A stretch of 64,000 bases of DNA from Actinacidiphila acididurans (GCF_016918855.1 NZ_JADKYB010000011.1:186001-250000); one strand, 5' to 3'. Positions 51,657-60,205 are shown, numbered from the stretch's first letter. Translations and numbers: made by a program. Notes: generated from the sequence alone by a model not told the origin.

Positions 51657-51698
51657 TTGACGGTCGGTTTTCCAATCATCTAACTTTTCTATCATTGA
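51657..51698 (+). promoter_or_regulatory. predicted promoter and operator of the DHA2 exporter gene
   Basis: TTGACG (51657-51662), 18-bp spacer, TAACTT (51681-51686). Overlapping it is CCAATCATC (51672-51680) with N9 and TATCATTGA (51690-51698), which matches six of nine bases expected for a GATGATTGG right arm. The layout equals the avrD operator (9-bp arms, 9-bp spacer), but here it covers the -10, as a repressor site would. Confidence 0.65.
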
Positions 51699-51727
51699 GA
51701 ACGCCGAGAATCGCAGAGAGGACGACC

Positions 51728-53374
51728 ATGTCCGCGGAACGCGCACCCTCGCCCACGAGGTGGTGGACACTCGGGATCGTCGCGCTGGGCACGTTCATGC
51801 TGATGCTCGATCTGAGCGTGGTCGCCATCGCACTGCCCCAGATCCACACCTCCCTGCACAGCAGCTTCAGCGACCTGCAGTGGGTGGTCGACGCCTACGC
51901 CCTGACCCTCGCGATCTTCCTGGTCACCGCCGGGTCGTTCGCCGACCGGCTCGGCCGCAAGAAGGTCTTCCAGGCCGGCTTCGCGCTGTTCACCGCCGCC
52001 TCGCTGGCCTGCGGCCTGGCCGGTGGGGCCGGCACGCTGAGCCTCTTCCGCGGCGTCCAGGGGATCGGCGCGGCCATCATGTTCGCGGTCGGCCCCGCGC
52101 TGCTCGGCCACGAGTTCCACGGCAAGGAGCGGGCCGCGGCCTTCAGCGGTTTCGGCGCCGCCGCGGGCCTCGCCGTGGCCACCGGGCCGCTCATCGGCGG
52201 CGCGCTGACCAGTTCGCTGTCCTGGCGGTGGATCTTCTTCGTCAACGTGCCGGTCGGCCTGGTGGCCCTGGTCGTCGCGGCCGCCCGGGTCCCGGAGTCC
52301 TTCAACCGCCGTGCCCACCGCGTCGACTGGGGCGGCGTGATCAGCCTGAGCGTCACGCTCGGCGCGCTGGTCTTCGCCATCATCCGCGGCACCGAGGAGG
52401 GCTGGTCCAGCGCCCTGATCCTCACGCTGTTCGCGGTGAGCGCGGTCTTCCTGCTGGTCTTCCTCGGCATCGAGCGGTCGCTCGGCGAACGCGCCATGAT
52501 CGACCTGGCGTTCTTCCGCAACCCGACCTTCGTGGGCATCTCCGCGGTGTCCTTCGTCGCCAACGCGGCCGGCCTGCCCTCGGTCTTCATCGAGACCAAC
52601 TACGTGGAGAACATGCTGCACGTGGACGCCTGGGGCGCCGGCCTGCGCTTCCTGCCGCTGACCTGCGCGCTGTTCGTGGCCGGCGCGGTGGCGGGCACGC
52701 TGACCGGCAAGGTCTCCTTCCGGCTGCTCATGGGCGCCTCCTGCCTGTTCCTCGGCACCGGCCTGCTGCTCACCCACCTCGCGGACGCCAACTCGTCCTG
52801 GACGGCGCTCATCCCGAGCCTGATCATCACCGGCATCGGCATGGGCAGCTTCAACCCGACCCGGGCGGCGCTGGCCATCGGGGTGGCGGAACCGGCCAAG
52901 TCCGGGGTGGCCTCCGGTATCAACGAGACCTTCCAGCAGGTCGGCATCGCGGTCGGCATCGCCGGGGTCGGCGCGCTGTTCCAGAACCGGGTGGCCGGTG
53001 ACTTCACCGCCTCGCAGGTGGGCCGGCAGCTCGGGCACGGCGCCGCCGAACAGGCCGCCACCGGCATCACCGCCGGATCGCTCGACACCGTCGCCAAGGG
53101 CGCCGGCGCGCTGCACGACCAGGTCGTCACCGCCGGCCGGGAGGCGTTCCTCAGCGGTTTCCACAGCGCGATGACGCTCTGCGGCATCCTGGCGCTGGCC
53201 TCGGCCGCGATCGCCTTCTTCATGCTGCGCACCAAGGACCTGCACTCCAGCGCGCTGTCCCTGATCCCGCCGGAGGTCGACGACGACGCCGACGTCACCG
53301 AGGCCGGGGACGGCACGACGGGCGGCGGCACGGACAAGGCCCCCGATCCCGCGGTGCCGAGCCTGTCCGCCTGA
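51728..53374 (+). CDS. DHA2-type MFS drug/metabolite exporter
   Basis: A 548-residue transporter with about 14 transmembrane helices. It begins WWTLGIVALGTFMLMLDLSVVAIALPQI, contains SFADRLGRKKVF (motif A) and SLFRGVQGIGAAIMF, and GFGAAAGLAVATGPLIGG (motif C of antiporters). A hydrophilic C-terminal tail of about 40 residues follows the last helix. It may export the product of the AvrD-like pathway; this is inferred from position and matching operators. A strong terminator follows. Confidence 0.93.
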   Translation: MSAERAPSPTRWWTLGIVALGTFMLMLDLSVVAIALPQIHTSLHSSFSDLQWVVDAYALTLAIFLVTAGSFADRLGRKKVFQAGFALFTAASLACGLAGGAGTLSLFRGVQGIGAAIMFAVGPALLGHEFHGKERAAAFSGFGAAAGLAVATGPLIGGALTSSLSWRWIFFVNVPVGLVALVVAAARVPESFNRRAHRVDWGGVISLSVTLGALVFAIIRGTEEGWSSALILTLFAVSAVFLLVFLGIERSLGERAMIDLAFFRNPTFVGISAVSFVANAAGLPSVFIETNYVENMLHVDAWGAGLRFLPLTCALFVAGAVAGTLTGKVSFRLLMGASCLFLGTGLLLTHLADANSSWTALIPSLIITGIGMGSFNPTRAALAIGVAEPAKSGVASGINETFQQVGIAVGIAGVGALFQNRVAGDFTASQVGRQLGHGAAEQAATGITAGSLDTVAKGAGALHDQVVTAGREAFLSGFHSAMTLCGILALASAAIAFFMLRTKDLHSSALSLIPPEVDDDADVTEAGDGTTGGGTDKAPDPAVPSLSA

Positions 53375-53400
53375 CCGGACGTACCGGAACCGCACACGGG

Positions 53401-53437
53401 TCCGCCCGGGCGGGGATGCGCTCCCCGCCCGGGCGGA
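53401..53437 (+). terminator. terminator of the exporter gene
   Basis: TCCGCCCGGGCGGGGA (53401-53416) pairs perfectly with 53422-53437 around a 5-nt loop, 27 nt past the stop. It lies before the stop of the small opposing ORF and may serve both. Confidence 0.88.
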
Positions 53438-53457
53438 TTCGGTCGGCTCCCCGAGCC

Positions 53458-53556
53458 TCAGTCCCACTCGGTGACGGCGGTGGCGCCGGACGACTGCGCC
53501 CGGCCGGCGGCGAACGGTGGCCAGGCCACGACGTGTTGATTCGCACTGTTGACCAT
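53458..53556 (-). CDS. 32-residue ORF, possible small peptide
   Basis: The peptide starts MVNSANQHVVAWPPFAAG and ends TAVTEWD. It has no signal peptide. A strong GGGGGAAA ribosome site lies 6 nt before the ATG. It is divergent from a P450 gene and ends at a shared terminator. I do not recognise the family. Peptides of this size next to P450s can be RiPP precursors, but nothing here proves that. Confidence 0.45.
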   Translation of the reverse strand: MVNSANQHVVAWPPFAAGRAQSSGATAVTEWD

Positions 53557-53760
53557 GTGAGATTTCCCCCGTAGAAATCGATGTGTGCCCGTACGGGCGG
53601 TTGAACCGGACCCGGACAACGTTACGGTCGCGACGGTCCGCGGCCCGTAAGGAATTCTGACGGAAGTCCCGTTGACGCGTGGCCGCATGGGCTGGCACCC
53701 CGTGCCATCGGCAGCTTCCTGCCACATACGCAAGGGTTACGGCGCGGCAAAAACACGCTA

Positions 53761-53774
53761 TGAGAGCGCTCCCG
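53761..53774. promoter_or_regulatory. LacI/CebR-like operator
   Basis: TGAGAGCGCTCCCG matches 12 of 14 bases of the CebR palindrome TGGGAGCGCTCCCA known from Streptomyces. It lies about 205 bp from the starts of both the small ORF and the P450 gene, in an otherwise featureless 413-bp gap. Confidence 0.4.
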
Positions 53775-53969
53775 CGCTATCGGCGCTGACTCGGGCCGGG
53801 AAATTCGGACGGACCGATTCCGTATCCGGTCCGGGAATTGCGACGTGTGTACGACGGGCCGTGCGGAGAACGGCGGTTGACGCGTCGCATACCCCGGGTA
53901 ACACTTGGACCGCCTCGAACAGGGGGCTCCGGGGGGCTTCGGACGCGGACGACAGGCGGTGCACGGCGG

Positions 53970-55478
53970 ATGGCAGTACCAGTGGACGACGCCGCACCGG
54001 CCGCCCCCACGCCGCCGCCCGGGCCGCCGCCCCGCGGCTTCCGCAGCGCGGAACTCGGCTGGCCGCGGCTGGACCGCATACCCCACCCGCCGCGCCGCGT
54101 GCCCTGGCTCGGCGATGTCCTCGGCGTGAGCGTGCGCACCCCGGTCCAGGACTCGATGGCCATCGGCCGCCGGCTCGGACCGGTCTTCCGCCGCAAGGTG
54201 CTCGGCAAGGAGATCGTCTTCGCCTGGGGCGCCGACGTGGTGGCCGACCTGTGCGACGAGTCGCGGTTCGCCAAGCACGTCGGCCTGGGCGTCGCCAATC
54301 TGCGGCCGGTGGCCGGCGACGGCCTGTTCACCGCGTACAACCACGAGCCCAACTGGCAACTGGCGCACGACATCCTGGCGCCCGCCTTCGGCCGTACGGC
54401 GATGGCGGCGTACCACCCCCTCATGCTCGGCGTGGCCCGGCGGCTCGTCGAGCGCTGGGACGCGAGCGAGCGGGCCGGCGAGGCGGTGGACGTGCCCGGC
54501 GACATGACCAGGCTCACCCTGGAGACCATCGCCCGCACCGGGTTCGGCCACGACTTCGGCTCCTTCGAACGGGACCGGCCGCACCCCTTCGTGACCGCCA
54601 TGGTCGGCAGCCTCACCTTCGCGCAGCGCCGCAACGTCGTGCCGCCTCCGCTGCTCCCGCTGGTGCTGCCCCGGGCCGCGCGCCGCAACGCCGCGGACAT
54701 CGCGTACCTGGAACGGACCGTGGACGAGGTGGTACGGGCCCGGCGCGCGGCCGGCGTGGCCGGTGACGGGAACAGCGACGGGGACGGCGACCTGCTGGAC
54801 CGGATGCTGGCCACCGCCCACCCGGTCACCGGCGAGGGGCTGTCCGACGAGAACATCCGCCGCCAGGTCATCACCTTCCTCGTGGCCGGCCACGAGACCA
54901 CCTCCGGCGCGCTGTCCTTCGCGCTCCACTACCTCGCCCTGCACCCCGACATCGCCGCCCGCGCCCGCGCCGAGGCCGACCGGATCTGGCCCGACGGCGC
55001 GGAGCCGTCCTACGAGCAGGTGGCCAAGGCGCGCTACCTGCGCCGGGTGCTGGACGAGTCCCTGCGGCTGTGGCCCACCGCCCCAGCCTTTTCCCGCGAG
55101 GCCCTCGCGGACACCGAACTGGCCGGCGGCCACCTGGTGCGCCGCGGCGGCTGGGCGCTGGTGCTGACCCTGATGCTGCACCGCGACCCCGCCGTGTGGG
55201 GCGACCGCGCCGACGACTTCGACCCCGACCGCTTCCTGCCCGAGGCGGTACGCGCCCGCCCTGCGCACGTCTTCAAGCCGTTCGGCACCGGCGCCCGCGC
55301 CTGCATCGGCCGCCAATTCGCCCTGCACGAGGCCGTCCTGGTGCTCGGCCTGCTGCTGCGCCGCTACGACCTGCACCCCGACCCCGGCTACCGGCTGCGC
55401 GTCGGCGAACGCCTCACCCTGATGCCGGCCGGCCTCACCCTGCACCTCACCCGCCGCCCGGACCGTCCGGGGGCGTGA
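53970..55478 (+). CDS. cytochrome P450 (CYP102-like heme domain)
   Basis: A 502-residue P450 with the I-helix FLVAGHETTSGAL, the K-helix ESLRLW (ExxR) and heme loop FKPFGTGARACIGRQFA with the Cys ligand. The sequence style (GDGLFTAYNHEPNWQLAHDILAPAF, VTAMVGSL) is that of CYP102-type fatty acid hydroxylases, but no reductase domain is fused and no ferredoxin gene is adjacent. I chose the ATG at 53970; the upstream in-frame residues look noncoding. A class IV aminotransferase follows 13 bp downstream. Confidence 0.92.
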   Translation: MAVPVDDAAPAAPTPPPGPPPRGFRSAELGWPRLDRIPHPPRRVPWLGDVLGVSVRTPVQDSMAIGRRLGPVFRRKVLGKEIVFAWGADVVADLCDESRFAKHVGLGVANLRPVAGDGLFTAYNHEPNWQLAHDILAPAFGRTAMAAYHPLMLGVARRLVERWDASERAGEAVDVPGDMTRLTLETIARTGFGHDFGSFERDRPHPFVTAMVGSLTFAQRRNVVPPPLLPLVLPRAARRNAADIAYLERTVDEVVRARRAAGVAGDGNSDGDGDLLDRMLATAHPVTGEGLSDENIRRQVITFLVAGHETTSGALSFALHYLALHPDIAARARAEADRIWPDGAEPSYEQVAKARYLRRVLDESLRLWPTAPAFSREALADTELAGGHLVRRGGWALVLTLMLHRDPAVWGDRADDFDPDRFLPEAVRARPAHVFKPFGTGARACIGRQFALHEAVLVLGLLLRRYDLHPDPGYRLRVGERLTLMPAGLTLHLTRRPDRPGA

Positions 55479-55491
55479 AAGGGTGGGGCGC

Positions 55492-56277
55492 ATGACCGAC
55501 GAACCGCTGATCGAGGTCGACGGCACGCCGGCCACCGCGCAGTCGCTGGCCCCCGCACTCAGCGGATACGGCCACTTCACCGCGATGCAGGTCCGCGGCG
55601 GCCGGGTGCGCGGGCTCGCCTTCCACCTGCGGCGGCTGGACGAGGCCACCCGCGAACTGTTCGGCGCCGGGCTGGACGGGGACCTGGTGCGCGACCGGAT
55701 CCGGCACGCCCTCGCCGCCCGCGGCAGCGCCGACGCCTCGGTCCGGGTCAACGTCTACCAGCCCGCCGAGGGCCCCGGCCGCCCGGTCACCGTCGTCACC
55801 GTGCGCGAACCCGGCGAGATGCCGCAAGGCCCGCAACGCGTCAAGTCCGTCCCGTACCTGCGCCCTGCCGCCCACCTCAAGCACGTCGGCGGCTTCGGGC
55901 AGGCCTACTGGGGACGCCGGGTGGCCGCCGACGGCTACGGCGAGGCCCTGCTCGTCGGCCCCGGCGGCGAGATCGCGGAAGGCGCCATCACCAACATCGG
56001 CTTCATCGACGGCGGCACGATCGTCTGGCCGGACGCCCCGCACCTGTCCGGCATCACCCAGCAGATCCTGCACGCCGCCCTCACCGCCGCCGGCATCTCC
56101 CAGGAACCCCGCCACATCCTGCTCCCCGACGTCCCCACCTACCGCGGCGCCTTCCTCACCAACTCCCGCGGCATCGCCCGGGTCGCGGAGATCGACGGCG
56201 TGCCGCTGCCGACCGACGGCCCCCTCCTCGCGAGGGTCGCCACGCTGTACGAGGCCGCGCCGTGGGACGCGATCTGA
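55492..56277 (+). CDS. class IV aminotransferase
   Basis: A 261-residue PLP enzyme of the branched-chain/4-amino-4-deoxychorismate lyase fold. The Lys is in PAAHLKHVGGFGQAYWGR, and EIAEGAITNIGFID and PHLSGITQQIL are the cofactor-phosphate strands. The specificity cannot be told. It may belong to one unit with the P450 upstream. A hexamer AAGGGT ends 7 nt before the ATG, so a leaderless message is possible. Confidence 0.9.
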   Translation: MTDEPLIEVDGTPATAQSLAPALSGYGHFTAMQVRGGRVRGLAFHLRRLDEATRELFGAGLDGDLVRDRIRHALAARGSADASVRVNVYQPAEGPGRPVTVVTVREPGEMPQGPQRVKSVPYLRPAAHLKHVGGFGQAYWGRRVAADGYGEALLVGPGGEIAEGAITNIGFIDGGTIVWPDAPHLSGITQQILHAALTAAGISQEPRHILLPDVPTYRGAFLTNSRGIARVAEIDGVPLPTDGPLLARVATLYEAAPWDAI

Positions 56278-56545
56278 CCGGTACGGCACGGTGGCCGAGG
56301 GCGCGCCGGTAACTCCTGGGCGGGTTACGGCGTGCGGCCGCTGACAGACGGGCGCGCTCCTGGCCAGGGGCGGCGGGCTGTACGAGGCCGCGGCGTGGGG
56401 CCTGGCCTCGCTGCGGCGCCACATGGCCGTGGGCACGCAGGCGAAGCCAGGGCGGGCCCTCGGCCAGGCACGACGAAGGCGTCCAGCGCTGACCAAGTGC
56501 GGCTCGTCGGGAGGACGGCCGTCCGGCGCCGGACCCAGCGCCCGC

Positions 56546-57514
56546 TCAGCCGCCCGGCGCCAGCAGGACGTCTCCCGGGGCGTCGTCCGCCACGTGCGGG
56601 TCGCGTGGCGGGCGGGCGCCCACCAGGGTTACCGCTTCGGCGCCCGCCGTGCATCCGGCGGTCAGGGCCGCGGTCAGGTCGGCGCCGGTCAGGCGGGCCG
56701 CCAGGAAGGCGCCGGTGAAGGCGTCGCCCGCGCCTGTGGAGTCCAGGGCGTGGCGGGGCAGGCCCGGGGCGCGGGCGGTCAGCCGGCCGGCCTCGGCGGC
56801 GAGGGCTCCGGCCGGTCCGAGGGTGACCACCACCGTGCCGCCGGTGCGGCGGCTCAACTCCTCGGCGGCGCGGGCCGGTTCGGGGTGCCCTGAGAGCAGG
56901 GCCGCCTCCGCCGCATTGGGGAGGAGCACATCCGTACCCGCGGCGGCGGCCAGGAAGCGGTCCGGGCCCAGGCCGTGCAGGAAGCCCTCAGAGGCCGGGT
57001 CGACGCTCACCGGCAGGCCGCGGGCCCGCGCCGAACGGGTGACCAGCGCGGCCAGTTCACGGCCGGGCGCGGCGAAGAAGAGGTAGCCGGAGAGGTGCAC
57101 GTGGGCGACGCCGTCGAGCAGCGCCTCGTCCCAGTCGGCCGGGCCCAGCCGCAGCGCGGCGCCGCTGTCGGTGACCAGGGTGCGTTCGGCCGCCGCGTCC
57201 ACGAGGGCTATCACGACGGCGGTCGGGGCGGTCGGGTCCACCCGCAGGAAGGGCTCGACCCCGGCCGCCCGCAGCTCCCGCTCGTGCCAGGCCGCCAGGT
57301 CCGTGCCCGCCCGTCCGAGCAGCCGGGCCCGCGCCCCGCCCCGCGCGGCCCAGCAGGCGACGTTCGCGCCCGCGCCGCCCGGCCGCAGCGCGATGGCCGC
57401 GGCCGTGTCGGTGTCCGGGGCCAGCGGTTCGCGGTGCCGGGCCACCACGTCGGTGACCACGTCGCCGACCACCAGCAGGGCCCCCGCCGGGCCCGGGTCA
57501 GCGGCCGCCGTCAC
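56546..57514 (-). CDS. PfkB family carbohydrate kinase, probable pseudouridine kinase
   Basis: A 322-residue kinase. LLVVGDVVTDVVARH is the first PfkB strand, RPGGAGANVACWAARGG the substrate loop, and ALDSTGAGDAFTGAFLAARL the anion-hole/ATP motif with the catalytic Asp. GTG 57514 overlaps the psuG stop as GTGA; a GTG at 57535 would add seven residues. Its coupling to psuG, the enzyme that uses pseudouridine 5'-phosphate, makes pseudouridine the likely substrate. Confidence 0.88.
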   Translation of the reverse strand: MTAAADPGPAGALLVVGDVVTDVVARHREPLAPDTDTAAAIALRPGGAGANVACWAARGGARARLLGRAGTDLAAWHERELRAAGVEPFLRVDPTAPTAVVIALVDAAAERTLVTDSGAALRLGPADWDEALLDGVAHVHLSGYLFFAAPGRELAALVTRSARARGLPVSVDPASEGFLHGLGPDRFLAAAAGTDVLLPNAAEAALLSGHPEPARAAEELSRRTGGTVVVTLGPAGALAAEAGRLTARAPGLPRHALDSTGAGDAFTGAFLAARLTGADLTAALTAGCTAGAEAVTLVGARPPRDPHVADDAPGDVLLAPGG

Positions 57515-58440
57515 GGCCGGCCGCGCTCCGTCCACGCGACCGCGATCCCGGCCGCCAGCGCGACATTGCCGCGCACCGCCGCCAGGTTGGCCTCCAGGGA
57601 GGCGCCGCCGGTCCGGTCGGTGAGGTAGGCCAGCAGGAAGGGCGTGATGGCCTGGCCGGTCACGCCCTCCCGCTCGGCGGCGGCCAGCGCCTCGGCGAGC
57701 ACCCGGTCGTGCAGTTCCGGGTCGAGCTGCCGCTCACGAGGCACCGGATTGGCCACGATCAGCGCGGATTCGAGTCCGCCGAGCCCGTCCTGCGCGGCCA
57801 TCACCTCGGCGACCTGCGCGGGGGAGTCCACCGTCCAGTCGACCGGCTCACCGGAGTCGGTGAGGTAGAAGCCGGGGAAGCGGTCGGTGCCGTAGCCCAG
57901 GACGCCGACCCCGAGCGTCTCCAGCCGCTGCAAGGTGGCCGGCACGTCCAGGATCGACTTCACGCCCGCGCACACCACCGTGATCCGGGTCCGGGCCAGC
58001 AGCCCCAGGTCCGCCGACTCGTCCTGCACGGTCACCCAGTCCCGGTGCACCCCGCCGAGCCCGCCCGTACCGAACACGCGCAGGCCCGCGCGGGCCGCCA
58101 GGAAGGCCGTGCCCGACACGGTCGTCGCCCCGCTCACGCCCGCGGCCAGCGCCGGCGCCAGGTCGCGGAACCCCAGCTTGCGCAGGTCCGGGTCCTGCGC
58201 GATCCGCTCCACCTGGTCCTTGTCCAGCCCGACCCGCGGCACCCCGTCGAGGACGGCCACGGTCGCCGGCACCGCGCCGCCCGCCCGGACGAGCTCCTCC
58301 AGTTCCCGGGCGACCTGGAGATTACGGGGCCGCGGCAGGCCGTGGGCGATGATCGTGGACTCCAGGGCGACCACGGGCGCGCGGCGCGCCAGCGCGTCCG
58401 CGACCTCCTCGGACAGCGCGATGCGTACGTCAGGGCTCAT
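57511..58440 (-). CDS. psuG: pseudouridine-5'-phosphate glycosidase
   Basis: A 309-residue enzyme that splits pseudouridine 5'-phosphate to uracil and ribose 5-phosphate. Family stretches are VVALESTIIAHGLPRPRNL, VPATVAVLDGVPRVGL, FGTGGLGGVHR, VVCAGVKSILDVPATLQRLETLGV and IVANPVPRERQLD. The length is normal. It and the PfkB kinase form a two-gene pseudouridine salvage unit that degrades RNA-derived pseudouridine. The ATG at 58440 begins the conserved domain. Confidence 0.95.
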   Translation of the reverse strand: MSPDVRIALSEEVADALARRAPVVALESTIIAHGLPRPRNLQVARELEELVRAGGAVPATVAVLDGVPRVGLDKDQVERIAQDPDLRKLGFRDLAPALAAGVSGATTVSGTAFLAARAGLRVFGTGGLGGVHRDWVTVQDESADLGLLARTRITVVCAGVKSILDVPATLQRLETLGVGVLGYGTDRFPGFYLTDSGEPVDWTVDSPAQVAEVMAAQDGLGGLESALIVANPVPRERQLDPELHDRVLAEALAAAEREGVTGQAITPFLLAYLTDRTGGASLEANLAAVRGNVALAAGIAVAWTERGRP

Positions 58441-58535
58441 GGTTTGTCCCTGGCGCGGGGTGGGCCCCGTCAAACCTGTCGGCCTCGGCGCGGCCTGGGC
58501 TTCGACGCCGTCCTGAAGGCCGGGCAGCAATGGAT

Positions 58536-58565
58536 TTGGCATGGACGGGAAGCACCCCGTAAGGT
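58536..58565 (+). promoter_or_regulatory. promoter of initiator tRNA-Met
   Basis: TTGGCA (58536-58541), 18-bp spacer, TAAGGT (58560-58565). The start would fall a few bases before the mature tRNA at 58578. Confidence 0.65.
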
Positions 58566-58577
58566 GGTGTTCACCGA

Positions 58578-58651
58578 CGCGGGGTGGAGCAGCTCGGTAG
58601 CTCGCTGGGCTCATAACCCAGAGGTCGCAGGTTCAAATCCTGTCCCCGCTA
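58578..58651 (+). tRNA. initiator tRNA-fMet (CAT)
   Basis: The anticodon CAT is at 58612-58614 in a stem CTGGG/CCCAG whose three G-C pairs mark initiators. The acceptor is C-GCGGGG with CCCCGC-T, so position 1 is not Watson-Crick paired, as in initiator tRNAs. The T-arm is GCAGGTTCAAATCCTGT. CCA is not encoded. Confidence 0.95.
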
Positions 58652-58657
58652 CGAAAC

Positions 58658-58689
58658 GAAGGGCCCGGCACTGATGTGCCGGGCCCTTC
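58658..58689 (+). terminator. terminator after tRNA-fMet
   Basis: GAAGGGCCCGGCAC (58658-58671) pairs perfectly with 58676-58689 around the loop TGAT. Confidence 0.93.
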
Positions 58690-58743
58690 GGCTGTCCCGA
58701 CCGTGTCCGGTACGGCTGCCCGCGCCGTCCGCACGGCTCCCCG

Positions 58744-59079
58744 CTATCTCGAGCGGCGGTCGTACGGCCCCTGCGGGCCCTGGCCCACCCGGTGGCGCCG
58801 GCCGCGCCGTTCGGAGTCGACCGGGCGGTACGGCGGGATGGAGCGTCCCGGCTGGTAGTGCGGGCCCTGCCGGATGTGCCGGATCACCAGCGCCGCGTCC
58901 AAGGCGGCCAGCGCCGCGATCACGGCGCACACCGCCGCCCATCCCGGCTGGTGGAACGCCGCGAAGCCGACGGCCGCCGCGATGCCCCACACCAGGCCGC
59001 ACAACGCCAGCCCGAGCCGCAGCCGCAGCGGGCTGCGTGCCTGTGTCGGTTCGTATCCGGTCCTGCGCATCGCGCTCAT
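58744..59079 (-). CDS. DUF6343 family small membrane protein
   Basis: A 111-residue protein with two hydrophobic helices (about 21-43 and 48-66). ARSPLRLRLGLALCGLVWG and VIRHIRQGPHYQPGRSIPPYRP match the DUF6343 family found in streptomycetes. The C-terminal 35 residues are polar and basic. Its function is unknown. Confidence 0.85.
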   Translation of the reverse strand: MSAMRRTGYEPTQARSPLRLRLGLALCGLVWGIAAAVGFAAFHQPGWAAVCAVIAALAALDAALVIRHIRQGPHYQPGRSIPPYRPVDSERRGRRHRVGQGPQGPYDRRSR

Positions 59080-59189
59080 CTCCTACTCCCAGCATCCCTC
59101 CTTCGTCCCTTTTCCGGGGAGAGGGGGATTCATGGCGCCCGAGGCGCGGCGAAGCGGGAAAAGCAGGGGCGGGGTGGCGAGGGGGCGCG

Positions 59190-59195
59190 TAGGGT
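59190..59195 (+). promoter_or_regulatory. -10 element of a possible leaderless promoter for the double-GNAT gene
   Basis: TAGGGT ends 8 nt before the GTG at 59204. Confidence 0.4.
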
Positions 59196-59203
59196 GCGGC
59201 GGC

Positions 59204-60205
59204 GTGGGGACGGGTGTGCGGGACTACCGGGCGGCGGACGCGGAGCGGGTGGCGGGACTGCTGGGCGAGGTGCTGCCGTATTTCGTGACGAGCGCGCACG
59301 GGGTGCAGGCGCAGGTGGCGGGGGCGCCGGCCCGGCAGCGGTATCGGCTGCTGCTGGCCGAGGCGGAGGACGGGCGGCTGCTCGGCTGCGTCCGGACCGG
59401 CCTGTTCGCGGACGCGAGCCAGGAGGGCGCGGCCTTCGCCAACCTGACCGTCGCGCCGCAGGCCCGCGGCCGCGGGGTGGGCGGCGCGCTGCTCGCGGCG
59501 GCCGAACGGCACCTGGCGGCGGCCGGCGCGGCCAGCGTCTACGCGTGGGGCGCCGACACCCCCGCCGTGCAGGCCTTCGCCGCCCACCGCGGCTACCGCA
59601 CCGGCCGCGCCGCCACCTACCTGCGGCTCGACCTCGGCTCCGGCAGCCCGCTGCCCGAGCCGCCCGTGCCCACCGTGCCCGGCGGCGCCGACCTGCTGCC
59701 GGCCGCGCGCTGGGCGGCCGACCCGTGGCCGCTGTACCGGGCGGACGTGGAGAGCTTCCGGGACGAGCCCGGCGACGTGGACTACGACGGGATCGGCTAC
59801 GCGGACTGGCGGGCGCTCACCTGGGACCGGCCGGACTTCGACCCGGCACTGAGCACCGTGGCGGTGGTCGGCGGCGAGGTCGCCGCGCTGGTCCTGGTGC
59901 AGACCGACGGCGCGGGACGCTACTGGTCCGGCGGCACCGGCACCCGCCGCGCCTTCCGCGGTATGGGCCTGGCCAAGGCGGCGAAGGCACACTCGCTGCA
60001 CCTGGCCCGGGCGGCCGGCTGCCGCACCGCGTACACCGGCAACGACGACGGCAACGCCCCCATGCTGGCCATCAACCTCTGGCTCGGCTATCACCCCTGC
60101 GGATCGGAACGGCGGTACATCCGTGAGCTCGTCCAGCCCCTCCACCCCTTCCGGTCCGACGGCCTCGGCACCGCCGGCGTCCCCGGTGCCGCCGGCCACG
60201 CGTGA
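59204..60205 (+). CDS. GNAT N-acetyltransferase with two acetyltransferase-like domains
   Basis: A 333-residue protein with two GNAT-like halves. The first (about 1-145) has LTVAPQARGRGVGGALLAAAERHL, the acetyl-CoA loop. The second (about 165-310) has GTRRAFRGMGLAKAAKAHSLHLARAAGC and then TGNDDGNAPMLAINLWLGY, the usual second-domain ending. The substrate is unknown. An ATG at 59132 with a GAGAGGGGG site would add 24 residues of noncoding composition, so the GTG is preferred. The 3' end overlaps the next gene by 83 bp. Confidence 0.88.
   Translation: MGTGVRDYRAADAERVAGLLGEVLPYFVTSAHGVQAQVAGAPARQRYRLLLAEAEDGRLLGCVRTGLFADASQEGAAFANLTVAPQARGRGVGGALLAAAERHLAAAGAASVYAWGADTPAVQAFAAHRGYRTGRAATYLRLDLGSGSPLPEPPVPTVPGGADLLPAARWAADPWPLYRADVESFRDEPGDVDYDGIGYADWRALTWDRPDFDPALSTVAVVGGEVAALVLVQTDGAGRYWSGGTGTRRAFRGMGLAKAAKAHSLHLARAAGCRTAYTGNDDGNAPMLAINLWLGYHPCGSERRYIRELVQPLHPFRSDGLGTAGVPGAAGHA

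Noticed and set aside
59132..59203. An earlier ATG start for the double-GNAT gene
   Set aside because: It has a good ribosome site, but the added residues look noncoding and the GTG at 59204 follows a TAGGGT hexamer; kept only as an alternative.
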